A stretch of 64,000 nucleotides of DNA from Sphingobium sp. (GTDB lineage Bacteria > Pseudomonadota > Alphaproteobacteria > Sphingomonadales > Sphingomonadaceae). The stretch is taken from assembly GCF_003248505.1 (NCBI RefSeq), contig NZ_QFOA01000005.1, positions 1-64,000 on the forward strand, in the 5' to 3' direction. Positions within the stretch are counted from its first letter, which is position 1; each line of letters begins with the position of its first letter. Positions 41,652 to 48,594 of the stretch are shown piece by piece. The translations under genes were made by a program, and so were the position numbers. Under the pieces are notes generated by a model. It saw only the letters and a list, made by a program, of their open reading frames with translations, was not told the DNA's origin and made no database searches.

Positions 41652-42181
41652 TGCAACCTGAAGGCTCTATCCTCGAACTGTGCCAGGTGGTGCGCGATAT
41701 GGACCGCGTCCTGGATCACTGGACCCGCGTCATGGGCGCGGGGCCGTTTTTTGTGTTCGACGTGCCCGTGCTGCCCGGTCAGATTTATCGTGGCGAACCG
41801 ACAGAGGTGGCGATGAAGGTCGCTTTCGGCTTTTCCGGCGGATTGCTGATAGAATTGCTTCAACAGACCAATGACGGGCCTTCGGTCTTCACCGAAATGC
41901 TGGATCGGCATGGCGAGGGCTATCATCATGTCATGCTGCGCATACCCTATGACGCTGGTGTAGAGCGGCTGTCGGGCGAAGGCTATGCCATGGCGTTCAG
42001 CGGACGGATGCCGTCAGGCGAACGTTTCGCGCTGTTCGACACGCGCGCGGGCAATGGCGGCTATATCGAACTGATGGAGATTTCGTCCGCGATGCAGGCT
42101 TCGCTGGACAGGATGCATGCGGCCCATCGCGCCTGGGATGGAATCGAGCGTCCGGTTCGGTCGATCGCCGAACTCCACTGA
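41651..42181 (+). CDS. VOC-superfamily protein, 176 aa
   Basis: Begins SILELCQVVRDMDRVLDHWTRVMGAGPFF; second module contains GEGYHHVMLRIPYDAGVERLSGEGY and GGYIELMEIS. His and Glu residues suit a metal site. Resembles the methylmalonyl-CoA-epimerase-like/Glyoxalase_4 group, like the 33-kb VOC protein. ATG 41651 overlaps the previous stop by 1 bp. Ends next to the convergent tetR gene. Confidence 0.85.
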   Translation: MQPEGSILELCQVVRDMDRVLDHWTRVMGAGPFFVFDVPVLPGQIYRGEPTEVAMKVAFGFSGGLLIELLQQTNDGPSVFTEMLDRHGEGYHHVMLRIPYDAGVERLSGEGYAMAFSGRMPSGERFALFDTRAGNGGYIELMEISSAMQASLDRMHAAHRAWDGIERPVRSIAELH

Positions 42182-42184
42182 TGG

Positions 42185-42814
42185 TCATGCCGTGCCAGCG
42201 ATGGCGCGGATGGCATCCAGCAGCATGTCGGTCGCGCGGATGAAGGCGGTTTCCACGACGCTGCGCTGCATCGCCAGCCGGTCGTCATTGTCGGTCAGGC
42301 TTTCCGCCACCACGACATTGCCAAGCACGATCACGGAAAAGATCACCAGCATCTCTTCGCTTTGTCGCGGGGTCAGCCCGGCCTCCTCCAATGCTGCGAA
42401 GATAGCGCGTCGAATAGCCAATGCGTTGGGCAGTTCCAGCCGATTGGCGCTGCGCGACAGGATGAAGGTGGCGGAGCCGGGAAAGTCCCTGTAGGCCATA
42501 TGGACTGCGCGAGCGATGCTCCGCAGACGGCTCTCCCAGTCGGGTGCCGACAGGTCGGGCATCCGGCCGTTCAGGATTTCGTCGGTCAGCAGACCGAGCA
42601 TTTCCTCCTTGTCACGGACATGGTGATAGAGCAGCCGCGGCGATACGCCGAGCCGCTGCGCAACCGGGCGGATATTCAGCGCCTCGATCCCGCCTGAACG
42701 CGCCATATCCAGCAATGTCGCAACCAGCCGCGCACGGTCGAGAGCAGGGCCTTCGGATTGCGGCGGTCGGCCGCGTCGCGATGTGCGCGTAATCGTTTGC
42801 TGGTCTGCCCTCAT
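42185..42814 (-). CDS. TetR-family transcriptional regulator, 209 aa
   Basis: HTH domain: LDMARSGGIEALNIRPVAQRLGVSPRLLYHHVRDKEEML, a good TetR pattern; the C-terminal helices resemble the tetracycline-repressor-like ligand domain. It is convergent with the VOC gene. No clear dyad was found upstream (42815-42850). It might control the block ending at 42181 or the PRC/MFS genes. Confidence 0.92.
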   Translation of the reverse strand: MRADQQTITRTSRRGRPPQSEGPALDRARLVATLLDMARSGGIEALNIRPVAQRLGVSPRLLYHHVRDKEEMLGLLTDEILNGRMPDLSAPDWESRLRSIARAVHMAYRDFPGSATFILSRSANRLELPNALAIRRAIFAALEEAGLTPRQSEEMLVIFSVIVLGNVVVAESLTDNDDRLAMQRSVVETAFIRATDMLLDAIRAIAGTA

Positions 42815-42850
42815 CCGTCCGCTTTAGACGTAGCAACGGCGACGGTCCAT

Positions 42851-42877
42851 GCCCCCGGTCCTTCCGGACCGTGGGGC
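42851..42877. terminator. GC hairpin between the PRC and TetR genes
   Basis: GCCCC-C-GGTCC, TTCC loop, GGACC-GT-GGGGC. It lies just beyond the 3' end of the leftward PRC-barrel gene and may stop its transcript, although there is no T-run. Confidence 0.45.
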
Positions 42878-42883
42878 AAATAA

Positions 42884-43156
42884 TTAGAGCTTTTTCAGCT
42901 CGGCATTCGACAGGGTAGTGGTCACGCCCTTTTCTCCAGCGCTCAGCGTGGAAGCGGGGATGGCGATGAACTTGCCCCGGTAGATGATGCGAACGGCGGA
43001 TACAGCGCCATCGGCGGCGGTTATGACGCGATCGACCTTGCCGATCTTGGTTCCGTCGGCGGAGTAGATCGCATCGTTGCGATCGACCGCGGGAGCCTGG
43101 GCAAAGGCAGGCGCAGTCAGCCCGAGAGCGGCGAGCGCGAAGATGATCGTCTTCAT
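42884..43156 (-). CDS. Small exported PRC-barrel-like protein, 90 aa
   Basis: Signal peptide MKTIIFALAALGLTAPAFA (cut after AFA), then DAIYSADGTKIGKVDRVITAADG and AVRIIYRGKFIAIPASTLS, the two-strand PRC-barrel pattern. Periplasmic; role unknown. ATG 43156 has an AAAGGA site and starts the signal peptide; the upstream frame is discarded. Divergent from the MFS carrier gene by 145 bp. Confidence 0.82.
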   Translation of the reverse strand: MKTIIFALAALGLTAPAFAQAPAVDRNDAIYSADGTKIGKVDRVITAADGAVSAVRIIYRGKFIAIPASTLSAGEKGVTTTLSNAELKKL

Positions 43157-43300
43157 ATGCTGAGATTCCTTTGTCGAAGTTGGCGATCTGTTGGCGCAGA
43201 CCCAGGATGGTTTCAAGGGAAAACCGATACACATCGAAAAGAATCTGTTCTATCTGTCCCACATGAATAACGATGCGGCCGGATGGCGGGGGGATGGGCG

Positions 43301-44629
43301 ATGACAGGCAAAAAGGGGTTCCAATCCCACGACAGATGGTTCCTGCTGCTGCTGGGTGCGATCTACATGTTCAATTTCATCGATCGCACGATCATAGCCG
43401 TGGTCGGAGAGGCGATTCGCCACGATCTTCGTCTGAGTGACCTTCAGCTTGGCATGCTGGGTGGGCTGGCTTTCTCGATCTTCTACGCCGTGCTGGGCAT
43501 TCCGCTCGCACGGCTGGCCGAACGTTATAGCCGGGTGCGGATCATCGCTATCGTCACGATGCTTTGGTCTGTGATGACCGCCTTGTCCGGTGCCGCAGGC
43601 AGCTATATCCAGCTTTTGCTTTGCCGCATGGGGGTCGGCGTCGGCGAAGCGGGATTCACGCCAGCGCTTGTGTCGATGATTTCCGACCGGTTCGATGCCG
43701 GACGCCGAGCTGTCGTATTCTCGCTGATTGCGTTGGGGGTGTCCATAGGCGGCGCGATTGCTGCGGTTGCGGGCGGCGCCGTCGCGCAGGCATTCGGTTG
43801 GAGAATGGCGCTGGTGGCGGTTGGCGCGCCCGGCCTGCTGCTAGCATTGCTGCTGCTCGCCACAATTCCCGAACCTGAGCGCAAGGATGCCGGAAAGTCT
43901 GCGGATACGCCGCCGTTCGTCATGGTGCTGCGGCGGCTTGCCCGCTCTCCTTCCTTCCTGCACCTGACCTTCGGCAGCGGCTTTGTGGGGCTAGTGGGGT
44001 TCGGCACCAACCTTTTCCTGATACCCCTGCTGGTTCGCCGTTTCGGCCTGCCTTTAACGCAGGCAGGGCTGGTGTTTGCGCTGTCGTTCAGTTTCGCGAC
44101 GATGGTGGGGCAGGTCAGCGGTGGCTATCTGATCGGACGGCTGGTCCGGCGGGACATACGCTGGGGCGGTTGGGCGCCCGCAATCGCGGTAGGGCTTGCT
44201 TTGCCATTCTATCTGCTGGCGATCCATCAATCGGACTGGCGGTGGCTGGTCGCCTTCCTTTTCGTCGCAACCAGCCTGCTTTACGCATTCACGCCTGCGA
44301 TCATGACCATAACCCAGTCACTGGTCGAACCTCGCATGCGTGCATCCGCCGCCGCGCTTCATGCTTTTGGCCAGACCGTTGCGGGATTGGGACTAGGATC
44401 GGTCCTGCTGAGCTATCTCAGTGATCGCCTCGCGGGATTCTTGTATAACGGCAATTATGCCGTCGACTGCCTCGTCTCGGATAAAGCTCGGCTCCCTGCC
44501 GCTTGTCTTTCGGCAGCGGCGAGCGGCCTGCAGCTCAGTCTGCAAGTGTCGGCATCGGTACTCCTGATTGCGGTGCTGCATTATTGCCTGGCGGCGAAGA
44601 ATTTGCCGCATGAAGTAAAAACGTCGTGA
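43301..44629 (+). CDS. MFS transporter, Spinster-like, 442 aa
   Basis: Inner-membrane carrier with about 12 helices: LLGAIYMFNFIDRTIIAVV (first helix, typical of sphingomonad Spinster-like MFS), GIPLARLAERYSRVR, MGVGVGEAGFTPA, and a C-terminal half with the second six-helix bundle. ATG 43301 after GGGGGGATGGG is chosen. Spinster-type carriers in such clusters are often exporters or importers of hydrophobic acids. Its direction and substrate are unknown. Confidence 0.93.
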   Translation: MTGKKGFQSHDRWFLLLLGAIYMFNFIDRTIIAVVGEAIRHDLRLSDLQLGMLGGLAFSIFYAVLGIPLARLAERYSRVRIIAIVTMLWSVMTALSGAAGSYIQLLLCRMGVGVGEAGFTPALVSMISDRFDAGRRAVVFSLIALGVSIGGAIAAVAGGAVAQAFGWRMALVAVGAPGLLLALLLLATIPEPERKDAGKSADTPPFVMVLRRLARSPSFLHLTFGSGFVGLVGFGTNLFLIPLLVRRFGLPLTQAGLVFALSFSFATMVGQVSGGYLIGRLVRRDIRWGGWAPAIAVGLALPFYLLAIHQSDWRWLVAFLFVATSLLYAFTPAIMTITQSLVEPRMRASAAALHAFGQTVAGLGLGSVLLSYLSDRLAGFLYNGNYAVDCLVSDKARLPAACLSAAASGLQLSLQVSASVLLIAVLHYCLAAKNLPHEVKTS

Positions 44630-44750
44630 AAGGCGGTAAATCTGTCGAGGTTCGGCCACGAAGCGCCTGACGGGCTGACGTCGCATCTTCGACTATGCCA
44701 CCCTTGCAGCATGACTAGACAGGACCGCGAACTAGGCGGCGGAAAGGACG

Positions 44751-45605
44751 ATGAGGATGCAAAGAGCAGGTGTTATCGGCTTGGGGCAAATCGGCGCGGG
44801 CGTCGCCATATGTCTTGCGCGGACAAATCAACTGGCCGCAGTGTACGACATTAGGCCCGATGCGGCTGAAACGCTCGACGGCGTGCCGCCGGTGGTCGGC
44901 AGCCCGGCTGAACTGGCTGCATTGTCCGATGTCGTCATCATCGCCGTCGTCAACGCAAAACAGACGATCGACGTTTTGTCGGGGCCAGATGGGGTACTGG
45001 CGCGCGCGCGGCCTGGCATGGCCGTGGTCCTGGTAGCAACCGTGTCGATCGAGGATTTGGACACCATTCGCTCTCTGACCGATGCGGCGGGCGTAGATCT
45101 TGTCGATTGCGGCGTGAGCGGTGGCCCGAAGTCGAGAGAAAACGGGCTCGTCTGTCTCGTTGGCGGCGCGGACGAAACCGTTGCGAAGGTGCGTCCGGTT
45201 CTGGACGGTTTTGCAAAGCTGGTCGCGCACATGGGCGGCCCCGGCGCAGGCATGGCCGCAAAGATCGCTCGCAATGTCATCGTATTCGGCTGTCTGCGGG
45301 CCGGTTACGAAGCATCGATTCTGTGCCGGAACGCCGGAGTGGACATTCGCCAGCTTGCACAGGCCATCGATGCTACCTCGGACAGCGTCGGCGGACCGTT
45401 GATGTTGGCGGTACGGGACGACCCTTCGTCCAGCGAGCAGGAAGCGGCGGTGCGCGAATATACGCGCGGGCTTATGATCAAGGATCTGGATGCCGCCATC
45501 GATCTGGCGCGCAGTTACGGCATAGCACTGCCGTTGGTCGAATTGACGCGCCAGACCGACAGGTCGGTCGTTGGCCTGGAAAATGCAATGGGAGAAAAAG
45601 CATGA
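44751..45605 (+). CDS. NAD(P)-dependent beta-hydroxyacid-dehydrogenase-family protein, 284 aa
   Basis: Rossmann start GVIGLGQIGAGVA, substrate loop DCGVSGGPKSRENG, GMAAKIARN (catalytic Lys) and IKDLDAAIDLARSYGIALPL, as in 3-hydroxyisobutyrate dehydrogenases. AAAGGACG lies before the ATG. Its stop overlaps the CMD-like gene's ATG (ATGA). The substrate may be a hydroxy acid from the pathway. Confidence 0.9.
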   Translation: MRMQRAGVIGLGQIGAGVAICLARTNQLAAVYDIRPDAAETLDGVPPVVGSPAELAALSDVVIIAVVNAKQTIDVLSGPDGVLARARPGMAVVLVATVSIEDLDTIRSLTDAAGVDLVDCGVSGGPKSRENGLVCLVGGADETVAKVRPVLDGFAKLVAHMGGPGAGMAAKIARNVIVFGCLRAGYEASILCRNAGVDIRQLAQAIDATSDSVGGPLMLAVRDDPSSSEQEAAVREYTRGLMIKDLDAAIDLARSYGIALPLVELTRQTDRSVVGLENAMGEKA

Positions 45606-45994
45606 GCATCGACGAAGCGCAGTGGCAGAAGGGGCTGGAGGTCTTCGACCAGGTCTATGGGCCGGGATCGTCGGAAATGACGCTCCCATTTCGCGAATCG
45701 CCCTTCAACCAGGAAATCGTTGGCAATCAGTTCGCCAACCTATGGGGAAGCGATATACTGTCCATGCGGGAAAAGCGCCTGCTGGTCCTGGGAGCCACCG
45801 CCATGCTCGGTCGAGCAGATCTTGTCGAAATCCAGATGAACGGCGCCCTCATCAACGATGAATTCACCGATGAGGAGCTGGATTTCATGCCGTTATTCCT
45901 GCTGTTCTATGCCGGCGCCGGCAATACGACCACCGTATTCCGCGGCATCGAAGCGGCCAAGGCGAGGCGTAAGGAACGCAACGCGACCAAATGA
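45602..45994 (+). CDS. Carboxymuconolactone-decarboxylase-like protein, 130 aa
   Basis: Small AhpD/CMD-fold protein: FANLWGSDILSMREKRLLVLGATAMLGRADLVEIQMNGALINDEF. There is no CxxC pair, so it is not a peroxidase-type AhpD; decarboxylase or lactone chemistry is the family norm. Coupled to the preceding dehydrogenase (4-bp overlap). A terminator follows. Confidence 0.83.
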   Translation: MSIDEAQWQKGLEVFDQVYGPGSSEMTLPFRESPFNQEIVGNQFANLWGSDILSMREKRLLVLGATAMLGRADLVEIQMNGALINDEFTDEELDFMPLFLLFYAGAGNTTTVFRGIEAAKARRKERNATK

Positions 45995-46013
45995 CGAATC
46001 CTCGGTGAACGAG

Positions 46014-46050
46014 GGGCGGCCTGGTCGCAAGACGAGGCCGCCCTTTTCTT
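46014..46050 (+). terminator. Intrinsic terminator
   Basis: GGGCGGCCT (46014-46022) pairs with AGGCCGCCC (46035-46043), followed by TTTTCTT. It ends the rightward dehydrogenase-CMD transcript and abuts the 3' end of the opposing MFS gene. Confidence 0.88.
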
Positions 46051-47338
46051 AGGTCTGTAAGCCGTCCTCGGCACGTCGGATGGCGCGCGACGCCAGTAGA
46101 AGCAATATGCCCCCTCCGAACGTGAACAGCATGGCAGTGCCGATCCCCCAGGCGACACCGGCCGTGCCTCCGACGAAGTCGCTGACTGCTCCGATCAGAT
46201 AAGCACCCGCGCCCACGCCTATCAGGTTCGCGCCCAGCTGCACGAGCGATACCGCAAGTCCACGCAGGCGCGGGCCTGCGAGCGTCACGATGACGGCGTA
46301 GATCGGACCGTTGTAGGAGGCGCTCAGGAAGCCGCAGGCCATCAGCAGCGCCAGCATCTGATTGACGTCATGAACCAGGACCGTGCCCACGCCTGTCACT
46401 GCCGTCACCAAGGGGATCATCGCGCCGAACAGGCAAGTCCGTGCCGGATCGAAGCCTCCTCGCCGCCGGTTGACGATATCGATCACCCATCCTGCGAGAA
46501 ATCCGCCCACCGAGCCAAGCCCGCCATAGGCGATCGCGATGAGAACGCCTGCCTTGGCGATAGGCATGCCGTGGACCCGGATGAGAAAAGTGGTGAGCCA
46601 GGTGCTCATTCCATAGATTCCAGCCGCGATCAAAACGATGGCCAGGATGCAATAGAGCAGCCCTGGCCTCCCCATGAGCAGGCGAATACGCTGCAACAGC
46701 TTCAGTGTCTCAGGCTGTTCCGGGGCAGGTCCGTCGTGCGCGCCTCGGACGGGTTCACGCACGGTCAGCAGCAGCAGGGGCGCCAATAACAGTCCCGGGA
46801 CACCCGCGGCCACGAATGCCCATCGCCATCCCACATTCTGTACGATCACACCGCCCACGATGAACGCGATGGCAAGGCCGATGCCGGAACTCAGATACCA
46901 GATGCCGATAGCGGTAGCTCGCCGGTCTTCGCCGAAATAATCGCTAAGCAGGGACATGCCGGTCGGCGATCCACCCGCCTCGGCAGTCCCCACGGCGGCG
47001 CGGCCGATCAGCAGGGTCCAAAACCCTGTCGCCAGCCCACATAAGGCGGTCGCGCCGCTCCACAGGGTCAAAGCCGCCGCCATCAAATTACGTCGGTTCA
47101 GACTGTCCACGGCTACGCCAAAGGGCAAGGCCGCCAGTGCAAAGAAGATGCCGTACGCAAAGCCGGCCAATATCCCCAATTGCCCGTCTGACAGTGCAAA
47201 TTCATGCCCGACCGGCGCCAATACCAGCCCGATGATTGCGCGATCGATGCCATGGCACGTTTGCGCGAGCGTCAATATGCCCAGCACATACCAACGATAT
47301 TGGCTGCCCAAGACGGACTTGTCCGACATCGCCGTCAT
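46049..47338 (-). CDS. MFS transporter, 429 aa
   Basis: Twelve-helix MFS of the Spinster/hexuronate-like group: WYVLGILTLAQTCHGIDRAIIGLVL, ALPFGVAVDSLNRRN, IGRAAVGTAEAGGSPTGMSLL, and the C-terminal bundle ending LLLLASRAIRR. ATG 47338 is preferred because the frame upstream lacks any site; ATG 47329 is an alternative. The only strong AGGAGG lies before a 12-codon leader (47373-47335) whose TGA overlaps this ATG. Divergent from the AraC regulator. Confidence 0.9.
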   Translation of the reverse strand: MTAMSDKSVLGSQYRWYVLGILTLAQTCHGIDRAIIGLVLAPVGHEFALSDGQLGILAGFAYGIFFALAALPFGVAVDSLNRRNLMAAALTLWSGATALCGLATGFWTLLIGRAAVGTAEAGGSPTGMSLLSDYFGEDRRATAIGIWYLSSGIGLAIAFIVGGVIVQNVGWRWAFVAAGVPGLLLAPLLLLTVREPVRGAHDGPAPEQPETLKLLQRIRLLMGRPGLLYCILAIVLIAAGIYGMSTWLTTFLIRVHGMPIAKAGVLIAIAYGGLGSVGGFLAGWVIDIVNRRRGGFDPARTCLFGAMIPLVTAVTGVGTVLVHDVNQMLALLMACGFLSASYNGPIYAVIVTLAGPRLRGLAVSLVQLGANLIGVGAGAYLIGAVSDFVGGTAGVAWGIGTAMLFTFGGGILLLLASRAIRRAEDGLQT

Positions 47339-47373
47339 GATGCGCGTATTGGCAAGAGCGGTGCGATTGACAT
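47335..47373 (-). other. 12-codon leader ORF before the second MFS gene
   Basis: AGGAGG then 5 bp then ATG 47373: MSIAPLLPIRAS, TGA at 47337-47335 overlapping the MFS ATG 47338 (ATGA). It could couple translation, or the whole may be an old frameshift near the MFS start. Confidence 0.45.
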
Positions 47374-47490
47374 GTGCGCCTCCTGGTTTCGAATACCGAA
47401 CCGGGCACATGGCAAAACTTCTCGCCGCGATACCCATGCCACGCTCGATTGGGCATGAAAGCCATTTGCCGTCGCCTCGAGTCTTGACCA

Positions 47491-47506
47491 CCTATCCGAA
47501 GATAGA
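47491..47506. promoter_or_regulatory. Operator candidate E: CCTATC-CGAA-GATAGA
   Basis: Dyad with 5 perfect inner pairs in the divergent region of the MFS and AraC genes, 64 bp upstream of the AraC start (47570) and 118 bp upstream of the leader ORF start (47373). Confidence 0.55.
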
Positions 47507-47569
47507 GGCGAAACAGCCCGGGGAGCCTCATTCGAGAGCGATAAAAAATAAGATTTGGCAGAGGTAGCG

Positions 47570-48448
47570 ATGTTTCGTCCGGAAAGTGATTGGACCGGCC
47601 AGGTTATGGACGGCGTCCAGAACTTCTACATCGAAGCGATGGCGTCCGTACGCGACGCGCGGGTGGACGTGCGCCATTTCGACTGGGTGCAGCCCAGCAG
47701 CGGCGTTTTCAGCCCGGCAAAACATTATCTGGATTACTCACTCGACAGCCAGCCTCGGCGCAGTATCGTCAGCATGGGCCGACCGGATCGGCGCGCTGCG
47801 TCGGGAGACATTCTTTACATGCCGCCGCACCGCCAATATTTTGGCGAGCCCGCGCTGCAAGAGCGGCATCTCGTGTGCGTGGCCCTTGGCGACGAATTTC
47901 TGGCGGAGTTGTTCGACGGCGAGCGTCCGCTGAACAGGGTCGAGCCTTGCGCCGACATTCAGAATATTTCGATGCGTCGGCTCTTTGCGGGCCTCGCTGC
48001 GGAATTGCGTACACCCGGATTTGCCAGCCAGACGCTCATTGAATCCATGCTCATGGCGCTTGCGGTCGAACTGGCCCGGCACATCGTCCCGCGCGATATC
48101 GGCGCCTCTTGTTCGCGTAACCCGCGTCAGGTTCAAAACATCATCGACTATGTGATGGACAATCTCTCCGCGCCTCTCGGGGTCGTGGATATCGCGCGCG
48201 AATGCAACATGAGTGTACGCCATGTCGCCCGTGTTTTTAAGGAAGGTACCGGCGTTAGCCTGGGTGAATTCGTGACGCGGAGCCGTATCGCCTTGGCCAA
48301 GGAACTGCTGCACAGGGACGGTGCCCGCATCAAGGAAATCAGTTGGCGGTGCGGCTTCAGCAGCACGTCGGCCTTTTCTGCGGCTTTTCGATCCGCGACG
48401 GGCCAGACGCCCAAGGCGTTTCGTTCGACATCGTCGCAGGTGCATTGA
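47570..48448 (+). CDS. AraC-family transcriptional regulator, 292 aa
   Basis: N-terminal sensing part with GDILYMPPHRQYFGE, C-terminal HTH pair (VVDIARECNMSVRHVARVFKE; ISWRCGFSSTSAFSAAFRSATGQTPKAFR). It matches the 31.1-kb AraC protein in length and layout. ATG 47570 follows GCAGAGG. It is divergent from the MFS gene and 146 bp upstream of the second TonB receptor, which it may control. Confidence 0.92.
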   Translation: MFRPESDWTGQVMDGVQNFYIEAMASVRDARVDVRHFDWVQPSSGVFSPAKHYLDYSLDSQPRRSIVSMGRPDRRAASGDILYMPPHRQYFGEPALQERHLVCVALGDEFLAELFDGERPLNRVEPCADIQNISMRRLFAGLAAELRTPGFASQTLIESMLMALAVELARHIVPRDIGASCSRNPRQVQNIIDYVMDNLSAPLGVVDIARECNMSVRHVARVFKEGTGVSLGEFVTRSRIALAKELLHRDGARIKEISWRCGFSSTSAFSAAFRSATGQTPKAFRSTSSQVH

Positions 48449-48505
48449 CCTGGCGGCAGGAAAATATCGACGAGCGGCCAAATTCTGTCGCTGCGCAGTC
48501 AAACA

Positions 48506-48536
48506 GGAACCGCCCACTGTGGAATGTGGCGGTTCC
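48506..48536 (+). terminator. Hairpin between AraC and the second TonB receptor
   Basis: GGAACCGCC pairs with GGCGGTTCC (9 bp), with additional CAC/GTG pairs inside. No T-run follows, so either a weak terminator or an attenuator-like element upstream of the receptor. A shorter TGTGT-AAA-ACACA dyad lies at about 48555-48567. Confidence 0.5.
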
Positions 48537-48594
48537 GCGCTAGGCTTAACGCTATGTGTAAAACACAGCAAAATAATATGATGGGGAGGAAAAT

